A stretch of DNA of 64,000 nt from DASSUW01 sp963811895 (lineage in GTDB: Bacteria; Actinomycetota; Thermoleophilia; Solirubrobacterales; Solirubrobacteraceae). Positions 43,606 to 52,886 of the stretch are shown here, in pieces (the stretch's first letter is position 1; every line of letters begins with the position of its first letter). The notes under the pieces were generated by a model. The model ran no database searches and had not been told where the DNA came from. It worked only from the letters and a program-made list of their open reading frames with translations. A program made the position numbers and the translations under genes. The DNA is taken from positions 124,001 through 188,000 of the forward strand of contig CAWETE010000010.1 of NCBI GenBank assembly GCA_963811895.1, read 5' to 3'.

Positions 43606-44849
43606 ACGATCCAGGTGTCCTTGGCGCCGCCGTTCTGGGACGAGTTCACCACCAGCGCGCCCTCGTCGAACGCCACGCGCGTGAGGCCGCCGGGCATCAC
43701 GCCGGCCCGGCCGTCGGCCCCCAGGAACACGAACGGGCGCAGGTCGACATGGCGCGGCTCGAGCCGGCCGTCGATCACCGTCGGGTGGCACGACAGCGGG
43801 ATCAGCTCCTGCGCGATGTGGTCCTGCGGCGCGGCCTGGACGTCGCGGCGCGCCTGCTCCACGTCCTCGCGCTCGGCGTGCGGGCAGATGACCACGCCGA
43901 CGCCGCCGTAGGCCGCGCGCGGCTTGATCACCAGCTCCTCGAAGCGGTCGAGCGCCTCCTCGAGCACCTCGGGACGGCCGAGATCGTAGGTGCGCACCGA
44001 CGGCACCAGCGGCTCCTCGCCGAGGTAGTACCGGACCATGTCCTCGACGTAGGCGTGCACGAGCTTGTCGTCGCCGACCCCGATCCCGAACGCGTTCACC
44101 ATCCCGATCCGGCGCTCGCGGAAGGCCTGCCCCAGCTTCTGGCCGGTGGCGTGCTCGAGCCGGTCGCCGTTGGTGCGGCGGTAGACGACGTCGACGGCCG
44201 ACGGGTCGAGCTCGTCGAGCGTCACGAGCGGGACGCCGAGCTCCAGGGCGAGCCGCTCGTGCTCCCAGTAGGCGGTGTTCTCGGGCCCGTCGGTGAGCAC
44301 CGCCATGCGCGGCGAGTCCACGGGCGAGACGGCCTCGAGCGCTCCCGCCAGCAGCGTCGGCAGCTCGTCGAGCGGACGCGGAGGCTCGGCCGGATCGAGC
44401 AGCCGCACGCTGACCTCGCGCGCCGCCTCGGCGTAGGCCATGCCGCTCGGGGTGCGCAGGTTGTCCTCGAGCACGAGGAAGCGGCCGTCGGGCGCGCGCA
44501 CGACGTCGAGCCCCGCGACGCCGACCCACAGCGGGAGCTCGAGGCCCATCAGCTCGGGCTCGAGCGTGTCGATCGTCTCCACCACCCGCGCCGGCATGAC
44601 CCCGTCGGCCACGATCCGGCGCGAGCCGTAGGCGTCGGCACACCAGCGGTCGAGCGCCCGCACGCGCTGGGCGAGGCCGGCGGCCAGCGGCTCCCACTCG
44701 GCGGCGGGGATCACCCGCGGCACAGGATCGAACGCGAAGCGCCCGTCGCCGAAGCTCACGTCGCGCATCTCCCAGCGCGCCGCGTCCGCCAGCACGGCGG
44801 GGTCGCGGCCGTCGAGGTCGGGGGCCGGTTCGCTGTAGGGCGTTCGCAT
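43602..44849 (-). CDS. Circularly permuted ATP-grasp type 2 ligase (second copy)
   Basis: This 415-aa protein is a clear paralogue of the one at 3717-5030. Matching blocks are PLWVGVAGLDVVRAPDGRF, FLVLEDNLRTPSGMAYAEAA, LTDGPENTAYWEHERLALEL, VNAFGIGVGDDKLVHAYVED, LVIKPRAAYGGVGVVICPHA and VVNSSQNGGAKDTWIV. The ATG at 44849 is preferred to an in-frame start at 44921. Unlike the first copy it has no GCS2 ligase or amidotransferase partner; its neighbours are an HExxH protein and an unknown divergent gene. It is expected to form an amide bond on an unknown small substrate. Confidence 0.85.
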   Translation of the reverse strand: MRTPYSEPAPDLDGRDPAVLADAARWEMRDVSFGDGRFAFDPVPRVIPAAEWEPLAAGLAQRVRALDRWCADAYGSRRIVADGVMPARVVETIDTLEPELMGLELPLWVGVAGLDVVRAPDGRFLVLEDNLRTPSGMAYAEAAREVSVRLLDPAEPPRPLDELPTLLAGALEAVSPVDSPRMAVLTDGPENTAYWEHERLALELGVPLVTLDELDPSAVDVVYRRTNGDRLEHATGQKLGQAFRERRIGMVNAFGIGVGDDKLVHAYVEDMVRYYLGEEPLVPSVRTYDLGRPEVLEEALDRFEELVIKPRAAYGGVGVVICPHAEREDVEQARRDVQAAPQDHIAQELIPLSCHPTVIDGRLEPRHVDLRPFVFLGADGRAGVMPGGLTRVAFDEGALVVNSSQNGGAKDTWIV

Positions 44850-44885
44850 CGGCGGATCCCTACCCGAGGTGGCACCATCCCGCAC

Positions 44886-45377
44886 GTGGGCGGCGACCTC
44901 GAGGACGCGCTGGCGCGCCACGCCGAGGCTGTGGCGACCGTTCGCGCGTTCGCGCGGCAGGCGGGAGCCCTGCGCGTGGTGCTGCTGGTTGACAGCGGCG
45001 ACGGCAGCGCGGCCACGATGCTCGACTGCGGAGCGGACGGCGCGCTCGAGCTGGCCGAGGACGAGGCGCGCTGGAGCGTTCCCGCGGGAACGCCGGTCAC
45101 CGCGCCGGCGCGCCCGCTGCCCGAGCTGCGCCCGCCGCCGTCGTCGGCGCTCGCCATCGACCCCGACAGCGGCGAGATCGAGGCGCCGCTCGGCGTGGTC
45201 ACCAACCTCGCCCGCGGCGTGCTCGGCCTGGCCACCGCCTTCGGCGGGCGCAGCGTGGCCACCGCCGACTTCGCCACGCGCGACCCGGAGATGCCGATCA
45301 CGATCGCCGCGCGCGAGGGCGAGCCGCTGGTGCTGGCGGCCGGCGACCGCCGCTTCGTGCTGCCGGACGTCACATGA
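44886..45377 (+). CDS. Hypothetical protein
   Basis: This 163-aa protein starts at GTG 44886, 36 bp from the divergent ATP-grasp gene. The N-terminal 60 residues (DLEDALARHAEAVATVRAFA, LRVVLLVDSGDGSAATMLDC) look helical then beta, and the C-terminus (MPITIAAREGEPLVLAAGDR) is beta-rich. There is no signal peptide. I do not recognise the family. Its stop overlaps the next gene (ATGA), so it is cotranscribed with a double zinc-finger protein. Confidence 0.6.
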   Translation: MGGDLEDALARHAEAVATVRAFARQAGALRVVLLVDSGDGSAATMLDCGADGALELAEDEARWSVPAGTPVTAPARPLPELRPPPSSALAIDPDSGEIEAPLGVVTNLARGVLGLATAFGGRSVATADFATRDPEMPITIAAREGEPLVLAAGDRRFVLPDVT

Positions 45378-45691
45378 GCGATCCCTGCACGTGGTGCGGC
45401 ACCGACGTGGAGGCCGACGACGGCTTCCGCGCCTACGAGCCGGCCGGCAGCCGGCGCGCCGTGTTCTGCCGGCTCGAGCACGTGGTGCCGTGGGCGATCC
45501 GCGGCGCGTGGTGGGAGCCCGGCGCGTCGGTCGACGACCCGCGGCTGACCCGCTGCTCGTGGTGCGAGGCCGAGCTGGAGGAGGCGCACGTGCTGCTCGT
45601 GCGCTCGCGTGGCGAGCACCGCGTCGACGACGGGTTCTGCTCGGTCGCCCACCTGCTCGAGTGGGCGAAGGCGGGCGGCCGCTACCGCTGA
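45374..45691 (+). CDS. Small protein with duplicated zinc-finger-like motif
   Basis: This 105-aa protein contains two related Cys/His units. The first has CTWC (about 5-8) and FCRLEHVVPWA (about 31-41); the second has CSWC (about 61-64) and FCSVAHLLEWAKAGG (about 88-102). Each gives the C-x2-C...F-C-x3-H pattern of TRASH/FCS-type zinc ribbons. It could bind metal, nucleic acid or a protein partner. It follows the unknown gene with a 4-bp overlap and converges on the CGNR gene. Confidence 0.68.
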   Translation: MSDPCTWCGTDVEADDGFRAYEPAGSRRAVFCRLEHVVPWAIRGAWWEPGASVDDPRLTRCSWCEAELEEAHVLLVRSRGEHRVDDGFCSVAHLLEWAKAGGRYR

Positions 45692-46083
45692 CGCGCGCGG
45701 TAGCTGCGCGCCTTGGCGCGGTTGCCGCACTCGCTCATCGAGCACCACGCGCGCGAGCGGTTGCGCGAGCGGTCGTAGAACGCCCAGCGGCAGTCCTCTG
45801 CGCGGCACGCCTTCATGCGCGCCCACGTTCCGTCGGCCTGCGCGCGGGCGATGATCGCGAGCAGGGAGGCGACCAGGCCGTCGCCCTCGAGTCGCGCCGC
45901 GCCGCCGGGATCGAACCTCACCCCGAGGCGGGCCTGCCCCGCCGCGGCATTGAGCGCGGCGATCGCCTCCGCATCGCCCTTGTCCGCCAACAGCGCCCGC
46001 AGCGCCTCGCGGAACGCGGGCTCGCGCTCGTCGTCCGCATTGACGAACGCCTCGAGCGTCGCGAGCTCCCCGGGTGCAGGCAT
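45682..46083 (-). CDS. CGNR zinc-finger protein (short ABATE-like N-terminus)
   Basis: This 133-aa protein shares the C-terminal CGNR finger with the one at 20565-21140 (CRAEDCRWAFYDRSRNRSRA, then WCSMSECGNRAKARSYRA). Its N-terminal region (LEAFVNADDEREPAFREALR, LLAIIARAQADGTWARMKAC) is a shortened ABATE-like helical domain. It is a probable transcription factor with unknown targets. Confidence 0.8.
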   Translation of the reverse strand: MPAPGELATLEAFVNADDEREPAFREALRALLADKGDAEAIAALNAAAGQARLGVRFDPGGAARLEGDGLVASLLAIIARAQADGTWARMKACRAEDCRWAFYDRSRNRSRAWCSMSECGNRAKARSYRARQR

Positions 46084-46152
46084 AACCGCCGTTCGATTCT
46101 AGGCGGTGCCCTCGTGACGTCGCGCCCTCCGTGGGGTATCTGTTCACGAGGA

Positions 46153-46533
46153 ATGCTGCACCAGCGCCACTGGACACCCGAGCAGGCCAACCGGCTGATC
46201 CCGATCGTCGGCGCCATCGTCCGCCGGGTGCGCGACGCCCGGCGCCGGCTCGCCGAGCACGGCTTCGACAGCGACCTCGCGCTGCACGCCGAGGCCACCG
46301 GCGGCGCCTGGCCGGGCCGCGAGCGCGCCCGCGAGTCGGTCGAGATCGCGATCGGCTTCGAGACGCTCGAGAAGCTCGACCTCGTGGTGCGCGACCTCGA
46401 GCGCGGGCTGGTCGACTTCCCCGCCCTGATCGACGGGCGCGAGGTCTACCTGTGCTGGCTGCTCGACGAGCCGTCGGTCGGCCACTGGCACGGGGTCGAG
46501 ACCGGCTTCGCCGGCCGGCAACCGCTCGACTAA
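46153..46533 (+). CDS. DUF2203-family protein
   Basis: This 126-aa protein matches DUF2203: it begins HWTPEQANRLIPIVGAIVRR, has a long helical middle, and ends with the family pattern GLVDFPALIDGREVYLCWLL, DEPSVGHWHGVETGFAGRQP. The conserved Trp/His (VGHWHG) could bind metal or a ligand. The biochemical function is unknown. GAGG lies before the ATG. Confidence 0.8.
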   Translation: MLHQRHWTPEQANRLIPIVGAIVRRVRDARRRLAEHGFDSDLALHAEATGGAWPGRERARESVEIAIGFETLEKLDLVVRDLERGLVDFPALIDGREVYLCWLLDEPSVGHWHGVETGFAGRQPLD

Positions 46534-47276
46534 CGAATAGATTCCGCGATCTCCACGGCGCGGTCGCGCGAGATGTCGGCCTCGATGCGCAGCAGCATGC
46601 CGTCGGAGCGGTCGACCAGCAGCGTGTTGCCGGCCAGGCGCTGCTCCTCGAAGTTGGTCTGATCGGTGTCGGGGTTGTAGTAGGCGAAGCCGTGCGGGGC
46701 GCCGGAGAGGAAGAACGCCGGGTCGCCGTCCACCGTGAGCCGCTCGACCTTCGCGCCTGACCCGACCGACTTCTCGATCAGCGGTGAGGCGACCGCCCGG
46801 AACTGGGTGATCAGCATGCCCGCCCCGGTGTTGCTGGAGCTCGGCAGGCCGGGACGCGCGCGGTAGACCATGTCCACGCGCGGGCCCATCGCGGGATGGT
46901 CGTCGAGGTAGACGGCGTCGGGATCGCCCACCTCCTCGGGGACGAGCACCGGCAAGGCTCGCCGCGCCTGCGCGAGCGTCACCGGGTCCCCGAGCACGAG
47001 CGCCTGGCCGAACCGCGACGGGTTCGGCTCCTCGCGCGTGATCCGCACGCTGCCGAAGCCGAGGAAGTCGAGCACCGCGGCACGCGCCGGCGGGATCGCC
47101 ATGACCACGGCGACGATCAGCGCCACGGACGCCACGGCGAGCTGCCAGGCCGGGCGGGAGAGCCAGGAGCGGCGCGGCGCCGGAGCGGCCAGGCGCCCCT
47201 GCACGGCGCCGGCGACGTCCGGCGTCTCGGGCCACTCGATCCGCAGCTCGCGCAGCTCGAGCTCGAGCTCAGACAC
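46530..47276 (-). CDS. Membrane-anchored anti-sigma-like protein
   Basis: This 248-aa protein has a 38-residue cytoplasmic N-terminus (SELELELRELRIEWPETPDV), one membrane span (QLAVASVALIVAVVMAIPPA) and an extracytoplasmic domain of about 180 residues resembling DUF4367-type anti-sigma sensor domains (GMLITQFRAVASPLIEKSVG, AFFLSGAPHGFAYYNPDTDQ). It overlaps the upstream ECF sigma gene by 8 bp. No zinc anti-sigma motif is present. By position it is the anti-sigma partner. Confidence 0.72.
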   Translation of the reverse strand: MSELELELRELRIEWPETPDVAGAVQGRLAAPAPRRSWLSRPAWQLAVASVALIVAVVMAIPPARAAVLDFLGFGSVRITREEPNPSRFGQALVLGDPVTLAQARRALPVLVPEEVGDPDAVYLDDHPAMGPRVDMVYRARPGLPSSSNTGAGMLITQFRAVASPLIEKSVGSGAKVERLTVDGDPAFFLSGAPHGFAYYNPDTDQTNFEEQRLAGNTLLVDRSDGMLLRIEADISRDRAVEIAESIR

Positions 47277-47829
47277 GCTCGCCCACCTCCTCCCGGAGCC
47301 GATCCAGCGCGCGCGAGAGCCGTGACTTGACCGTCCCCGGCCGCACGCCGAGCGCGGCGGCCGTCTCGGCCTCGGAAAGCTCGAGCAGGTAGCGGCAGGA
47401 GATGATCGTGCGGTCGCGCTCGGACAGCCGGGCGAGGCCGGCCAGCAGCGTGGCGCGGCGCTCGCCCGCGAGGAGCGCCGCCTCCGGAGAGGGGGCCGCC
47501 TCTCCCGAGGGACGCCCCTCGCCGGCGGCGCGGAGCGCCAGCGCCGCCCGCCGGCCGGCGGAACGGCGGCGGTTGCGGGCCTCGTTGGCGACGATCGCCA
47601 GCAGCCAGGGGCGCAGCGGCTCGCCGAGGCGGAACCGGCCCAGGGCGTTGTAGGCCTTCACGAAGCCCTCCTGGGCCGCCTCCTCGGCATCGGCGGCGCT
47701 GCCGCAGATGACGTATGCGATGCGGAAGGCGATCTCCTCGTGTTCACGGACGAGCGACGCGTACGCGTGGCCATCGCCTTCGCGCGCGCGCTCGATCAAC
47801 TCGTTCTCTGTCAGTGGCCGGCCCACCAC
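47269..47829 (-). CDS. ECF RNA polymerase sigma factor
   Basis: This 186-aa protein has sigma region 2 (HEEIAFRIAYVICGSAADAE, EAAQEGFVKAYNALGRFRLG, PLRPWLLAIVANEARNRRRS) and region 4 (LSERDRTIISCRYLLELSEA, ETAAALGVRPGTVKSRLSRA). I chose the GTG at 47829 because the upstream in-frame extension to 47892 is Pro/Gly-rich and unlike sigma factors; GTG 47826 is equally possible. It is followed, with overlap, by its probable anti-sigma factor. Confidence 0.88.
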   Translation of the reverse strand: MVGRPLTENELIERAREGDGHAYASLVREHEEIAFRIAYVICGSAADAEEAAQEGFVKAYNALGRFRLGEPLRPWLLAIVANEARNRRRSAGRRAALALRAAGEGRPSGEAAPSPEAALLAGERRATLLAGLARLSERDRTIISCRYLLELSEAETAAALGVRPGTVKSRLSRALDRLREEVGERV

Positions 47830-47833
47830 TTCA

Positions 47834-47850
47834 ACCGCTAGTACAGCGGT
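47834..47850. promoter_or_regulatory. Inverted repeat between sigma and P450 genes
   Basis: ACCGCT (47834-47839) and AGCGGT (47845-47850) are perfect inverted arms with a 5-bp spacer. They lie only 5 bp from the sigma gene start and 18 bp from the P450 start, so a bound factor could affect both divergent genes. Confidence 0.4.
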
Positions 47851-47867
47851 ACGGGAAGATGGGTTCC

Positions 47868-49160
47868 ATGCTCCCCCCGGGTCCCAAGGCACCCGCCGCC
47901 CTGCAGACCTACGAGTGGGTGGCCCGCCCGACCACGCTGATGCGCCGCGCGCAGGCCCGCTACGGCGAGCCGTTCACGCTGCGGCTGGCGTGGTCGGACG
48001 CGCCGATGGTCTTCACCTCCGACCCGGCGGAGATCAAGCGCGATCTACGCGGCTCCCCGAGCTCCGCGCCGGAGCGAGCTCAGCGTTCCTGGAGCCGTTC
48101 GCCGGCCCGCGCTCGATCCTCGTGCTCGACGGCGAGGAGCACCTGAAGGAGCGCAAGCTGATGCTGCCGCCCTTCCACGGCGAGGAGCTCCAGCGCTGGC
48201 GCGAGACGATGGCGAGCGTGGCACGTGGCGGAGCTCGCCGGGCTGGGAGCCCGGGAGACCGATCAAGACGCTCGAGCGCATGCAGGCGGTAGCTCTCGAG
48301 ATCATCCTGCGCGTCGTGTTCGGCGGGGGCGACGCGCAACTACGCGACGCCATCCGCCGCGCGCTCCAGGTGCCCATGCCGCTGCTGGTGGCGATGAGCC
48401 TGTGGCAGTGGCAAGCCGTACTCCGCCTACCTGCGCCGCGTCCGCGCCCTCGACGCCCTGCTCTACGAGCGGATCGACCACGACGACTCAGGCGGGACGC
48501 TGCTCTCCGTGCTCAAGAGCACGGGCGCCTCGCGCGAGCAGCTGCGCGACCAGCTCGCCACGCTGCTCGCCGCGGGCCACGAGACCACCGCCGGGTCGCT
48601 CGGCTGGGCGCTCGAGCGGCTCGCCCGCCACCCGCGAGGTGCTCGCCCGCATCCGCGAGGGCGACGAGGCGTACCTCGAAGCGACGGTCAAGGAGGTCCT
48701 GCGCGTGCGGCCGGTGCTGGCCATCACGCCGCGCCAGGTGGTCGGCAGCTACGAGCTGCAGGGCTGGACGCTCCCGGAGGGCGTGCACGTCACGCCCTGC
48801 ATCTACCTCGCGCACCGCCGCGCCGACGTGTGGGAGGACCCGACGGCCTTCAAGCCCGAGCGCTTCCTCGACGGCGCCCCCGAGCCCTACACGTTCATCC
48901 CCTTCGGCGGCGGCATGCGCCGCTGCGTCGGCGCCGCCTTCGCGTCGCTGGAGATGAAGGAGGTGCTGCGCGCGGTGGCGGGTCGCTTCGACCTGAGTCC
49001 GGCCGCGAAGGCGGGCGAACGGGTGCGCCGGCGCTCGATCACGATGACTCCTGCTCGTGGCGGGTATGTGGTGCCACACTCTCCGCGCCATGCCGATGTT
49101 CTGCCGCCACAACCGTCTGACGGTCAACTGCCCGATCTGCAGTCGCGAGCTCGCGCCTGA
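47868..49160 (+). CDS. Cytochrome P450 (about five frame breaks)
   Basis: This is a full-length P450 of about 430 aa when read through several frames. The parts in order are MLPPGPKAPAALQTYEWVAR; ILVLDGEEHLKERKLMLPPF with HGEELQRWRE; the I-helix oxygen motif LLAAGHETTAGSLGWALERL; the ExxR motif VKEVLRVRPVLAITPR; YLAHRRADVWEDPTAFKPER; and the haem loop FIPFGGGMRRCVGAAFASLE with the ligand Cys. Frame changes are near 48050, 48220, 48250, 48412 and 48640. All catalytic motifs survive, so the breaks are probably errors. The exact end is uncertain. The substrate is unknown. Confidence 0.8.
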
Positions 49161-49926
49161 GCTGGGCGGCAAGCCGGCGCGGCGCCCGTCGGCGCCGGGC
49201 GCCCCGCGCTCGCGCGGCGGCTCGACACCGCGGCGCACCGGTGTGGTGACCAAGAAGCTGGCCCGCGCGGCCGACGACGGCTACCGCAACCCGCTCGTCC
49301 CCGGCCTGCGCGCGACCGCCGACGCCGAGCGGCTCGCCGCCGCGCTGGCGGCCGCGGTGGCGCGGCTGGAGCCGCCCGGCCCGTACCCGGAGGTGGCCGC
49401 CGAGCCCGATCTCGAGGAGGCGACGTGGCTCGCCTTCCTGCTCGCGCAGGGATCCGGCGAGCGCCCCTCGTGGGCGTCCGGTGAGGCTCCGGATCGCACC
49501 GCCGCCGCCTACCGCGCCTGGGCCGAGCGCGCCGGCTCGCAGGCCGAGGCCTTCCGCGGCGAGCCGAGCTGGACGCCGCAGCGGCGGTTCTCGCGCGTGT
49601 TCGAGCGGCTGGCGCTGCCCGGCTTCGCCCGCGCCGCGCGGTTCGAGCTGCTGATCGGGCTCGGCGCGGCCGGGCGCTACGAGCTGGAGGCCGGCGAGCT
49701 GTGGCTGGCGGCGGGGGAGGACAAGACGACCGAGGCGGCGAAGCGCCTCCTCGTGTCCGGCGACAAGCTGCTGCTCGAGCGCCGCGCGCGCGAGCTGGCC
49801 GAGGCCGCCGAGGTCCCGCTCGGCGCGCTCGACCGCGCGTTCGCGGTCTGGGGCACGCCGGGCGAACACGCCGAACTGGCCGCCGAGGCGCCTGCACCGG
49901 TCCTGGCGGCCCTGTCGCTGCGGTGA
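49090..49926 (+). CDS. Hypothetical protein with N-terminal Cys/His cluster
   Basis: This 278-aa protein begins MPMFCRHNRLTVNCPICSRE, a Cys-His-Cys-x2-Cys cluster that probably binds zinc. A basic Pro/Arg-rich linker (about 25-65) and a helical domain follow (DLEEATWLAFLLAQGSGERP, FSRVFERLALPGFARAARFE, LLIGLGAAGRYELEAGELWL, TEAAKRLLVSGDKLLLERRA). I do not recognise the family with confidence. The start at ATG 49090 overlaps the uncertain end of the P450 gene. Its stop overlaps the next gene by 4 bp. Confidence 0.65.
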   Translation: MPMFCRHNRLTVNCPICSRELAPELGGKPARRPSAPGAPRSRGGSTPRRTGVVTKKLARAADDGYRNPLVPGLRATADAERLAAALAAAVARLEPPGPYPEVAAEPDLEEATWLAFLLAQGSGERPSWASGEAPDRTAAAYRAWAERAGSQAEAFRGEPSWTPQRRFSRVFERLALPGFARAARFELLIGLGAAGRYELEAGELWLAAGEDKTTEAAKRLLVSGDKLLLERRARELAEAAEVPLGALDRAFAVWGTPGEHAELAAEAPAPVLAALSLR

Positions 49927-51331
49927 GCGCCCCGGCGATCCTCGCGCCGCCGCGGCCGGCGGTCGCGCGCCCGGACCGGGCGCTCCGCGAGCTGCCGATG
50001 CCGCTGCTGCTGCTCGCCTGCCTCGCGCTCGCCGCGCTCTCGCTCCTGATGGTCTCCGCGCCGACCTACGACCCGTGGTCGTGGATCATCTGGGGCCGCG
50101 AGATCACCCAGTGGGACCTCGTGACCACCGACGGGCCGTCGTGGAAGCCGCTGCCGGTGCTGTTCACGACGCCGTTCTCGTTCTTCGGCGACGACGGCGC
50201 GCCGGCCCTGTGGCTGGTGGTCGCCCGAGCCTCCGGACTGCTGGCCTTCGCGATGGCCTACCGTCTCGGCGCGCGGCTGGCCGGGCCGTGGGCGGGCGGG
50301 ATCGCCGCCGTGGCGCTCGTGCTGACGGACGAGTTCATCTTCAACTTCGTCCGGGGCAACTCCGAGGGGATGCTGGTCGCACTCGTGCTGTGGGCGGTCG
50401 AACGGCACCTCGACGGGCGCTTCTCGCAGGCCTTCCTGCTCGGCTTCGCCGCCGCCCTGCTGCGGCCCGAGGTGTGGCCGTTCTGGGGTCTTTACGGCCT
50501 GTGGCTGCTGTACCGGCAGCGCGACCGGCGCACCGCGCTGCTCGTGTTCGGCAGCGGCGCGGCCGCGCTCGTGCTGTGGTTCCTGCCGGAGTATCTGGGC
50601 TCGGGCGACTGGCTGCGCGCCGCCTCACGGGCGCGGGACCCGAACCCCGACTCGGCCGCCTTCGCCGACTCGCCGTTCCTGGAAGTGTTCGCGCGTTCGG
50701 AGGCGATCCTCTCGTTCCCGGTCTATCGTGGGCGCCATGATCGCCGTCGTCATCGCGGCGTGGCGGCGCGACCGTGTGCAGCTGGCGCTGGCGGCGCATG
50801 GCTGCGATCCTCATGGTCGCCGTCGCGCTCATGACGGAGGGCGGCTTCGCCGGCAACCTGCGCTACGTCGCGCTGCCTGCCGCGTTCGTCTGCGTGCTGG
50901 CCGGCGCGGGCTGGGTGGCGGTGGTGACGGGCGTGAGCCGGCGCTGGGGAGTCGCCGCCGCCGCGGCGGTCGCGGTAGCGCTGGCCGTCGCCTCGGTGCC
51001 GTTCGTGGCCACCGGCGTCGACAACCTCCGCGCCGACTGGGAGCTCGTCGAGTACGAGGCGAACTTCTACGGTCCCAACCTGAAGGCCATGATCGCCAAG
51101 GCCGGCGGCGAGCAGCGGATCAAGTCGTGCGGCCGCGTCTTCACGGGCAACTTCCAGGTGCCGTCGGTCGCGTGGCGGCTGCACATCCACCTCAACGAGG
51201 CGGAGATCTTCCCGTTCGGGCCGGGTACCGCGCTGTCGATGGGCGCGACCCCGCTGTCGGTCGATCCGCGCTATCCGATCTACACGAAGACCCGGCACTG
51301 GCTGGCCGGGAGCACCTGCGAGCGGAGGTAA
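49923..51331 (+). CDS. GT-C-type membrane glycosyltransferase (two frame breaks)
   Basis: This protein of about 468 aa is a polytopic membrane protein. The first span (MPLLLLACLALAALSLLMVS) is followed by an outer loop with acidic and aromatic residues (APTYDPWSWIIWGREITQWD) typical of GT-C enzymes that use lipid-linked sugars. More spans follow (LWLVVARASGLLAFAMAYRL, AAALVLWFLPEYLG, VALPAAFVCVLAGAGWVAVV) before a C-terminal soluble part. Frame changes at about 50725 and 50800 each equal one extra base. It lies 10 bp before another GT-C gene. The acceptor is unknown. Confidence 0.75.
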
Positions 51332-51341
51332 CCTGGAGCCC

Positions 51342-52886
51342 ATGGCGACCATCGCGCCGCGCCCCGCCTCGGCGCTCCGCGCGCGCCTGCCGTCGCGCAC
51401 GCAGCTCGCGGTCCCGGCCGGTCTCGCCGCGCTCGTCCTGCTCGCGCTCGTCCTGCGCACGCGCGAGCTGGGGATCGGCTTCTGGATCGACGAGGGGCTG
51501 TCGGTCGGGATCTCCGACCGCCCGCTCGGCGACATCCCCGAGGCGCTGCGCCTCGACGGCTCGCCGCCGCTCTACTACATGCTGCTGCACGTCTGGATGG
51601 GCGTCGCGGGCAGCTCGGAGGAGGCGGTCCGCTGGCTGTCGGTCGCCTGCATGCTGCTGGCCGTGCCCGTCGCGTTCTGGGCGGCGGCCGGTCTGTGGGG
51701 CACGCGCGCGGGCTGGATGGCGGCCGTGCTCGTGGCCACCAACCCGTTCCTCACCCAGTTCGCGCAGGAGGGGCGCATGTACGCGCTGGTCGCCCTGCTG
51801 GCGCTGGTGGCCTCGGCGGCCTTCGGGCGCGCCTTCGCGCGCGGACAGCGGGGGTGGGCGGTCGCCTACGCCGTGGTGCTGGCGACGATGCTCTACACGC
51901 ACAACTGGGCGCTGTTCTTCGGCGCCGCGTGCGGCCTCGTCTGGCTCTACCTGGTGTGGCGCTCGGAGGAGCGGCGGCAGACGCTGATCCTCGGCGCGAT
52001 CGCCTTCGGCGGCGCGCTGGCGCTGTATCTGCCGTGGATCCCGACCACGCTCTACCAGGCGGCCCACACGGGCGCGCCGTGGTCGGAGTCGCCGAACGTC
52101 GTGGACCTGCTCGGGACGCCCGTCACGATGCTCGGGCAGTTCGCGTCGGTGGCGCTGCTGCTCGCCGCCGGCGCCGGGCTGGCCGTGCTCCTGCGGCGGC
52201 CGGGCACCTCGCCCGCGGCGTGGCTGCTGGCCATCGCGCTGCTGACCGTCACGCTCGCGTGGATGTCGTCGCAGCTCTCGCCGGCGTGGGCCAGCCGCTA
52301 CCTGACGGTCGCGGCGGCGCCGCTGCTGCTGGCCGTCGCGGCCGGGCTCGCGCACGCCGGCCGGCTCGGGATCGCCGGCCTGATCGTCGCCGCCCTGCTG
52401 GGGATCGGCGACGGGGCGCCCGACGACAAGAGCAACGTGCGCGAGGTGGCGCGGGCCATCGCGCCGAGCCTGCGCGCCGGCGACCTCGTCATCGCCACCC
52501 AGCCCGAGCAGATCGCCGTGCTCGACTACTACCTTCCCGAGGGCGTGCGCTTCGCGACGCTCACCGGCGCCGTGGGGGACCCGGGCGTGACGGACTGGCG
52601 CGACGGCACCGAGCGGCTGGCGGCGACCTCGCCGGGGCGCGACCTCGCGCCGCTGCTCGACGACCTCGAGCCCGGACAGCGCGTCGCGCTGGTGACGCCG
52701 ATCTTCCTCGACATCGAGCGCTGGCAGGCGCCGTGGACCAAGCTCGTGCGCCTCAAATCGCGCGAGTGGCGCCAGTCCGTCTCCAACGACTCGCGCTTCG
52801 CGGTCAGCGCCGTCGAGCCGGCGCTGCCGATCGAGCGCCGCCCGAACGCGCAGCAGGCGACGGTGCTCGTCAAGACCGCCGAGTAG
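51342..52886 (+). CDS. GT-C glycosyltransferase, GT39/ArnT-like
   Basis: This 514-aa membrane protein has about ten spans and the family markers of dolichyl-phosphate-mannose-type or undecaprenyl-type glycosyltransferases: GIGFWIDEGLSVGIS (acidic residue in the first outer loop), LRLDGSPPLYYMLLHVWM and FAQEGRMYALVALLALV. A soluble C-terminal portion of about 120 residues follows (VREVARAIAPSLRAGDLVIA, DYYLPEGVRFATLTGAVGD). It presumably transfers a sugar from a polyprenyl carrier outside the membrane. TAACCT, seven bases before the ATG, suggests a leaderless start. Its end overlaps the convergent kinase gene by 17 bp. Confidence 0.83.
   Translation: MATIAPRPASALRARLPSRTQLAVPAGLAALVLLALVLRTRELGIGFWIDEGLSVGISDRPLGDIPEALRLDGSPPLYYMLLHVWMGVAGSSEEAVRWLSVACMLLAVPVAFWAAAGLWGTRAGWMAAVLVATNPFLTQFAQEGRMYALVALLALVASAAFGRAFARGQRGWAVAYAVVLATMLYTHNWALFFGAACGLVWLYLVWRSEERRQTLILGAIAFGGALALYLPWIPTTLYQAAHTGAPWSESPNVVDLLGTPVTMLGQFASVALLLAAGAGLAVLLRRPGTSPAAWLLAIALLTVTLAWMSSQLSPAWASRYLTVAAAPLLLAVAAGLAHAGRLGIAGLIVAALLGIGDGAPDDKSNVREVARAIAPSLRAGDLVIATQPEQIAVLDYYLPEGVRFATLTGAVGDPGVTDWRDGTERLAATSPGRDLAPLLDDLEPGQRVALVTPIFLDIERWQAPWTKLVRLKSREWRQSVSNDSRFAVSAVEPALPIERRPNAQQATVLVKTAE

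Noticed and set aside
43371..45377. 668-residue plus-strand frame across the second ATP-grasp gene
   Set aside because: Only its last 163 residues, from GTG 44886, are outside the ATP-grasp gene and have normal composition.
47834..47850. tRNA or small RNA in the sigma/P450 divergent region
   Set aside because: Only a 17-bp inverted repeat is present; there is no cloverleaf or CCA-end pattern. No tRNA was found anywhere in the window.
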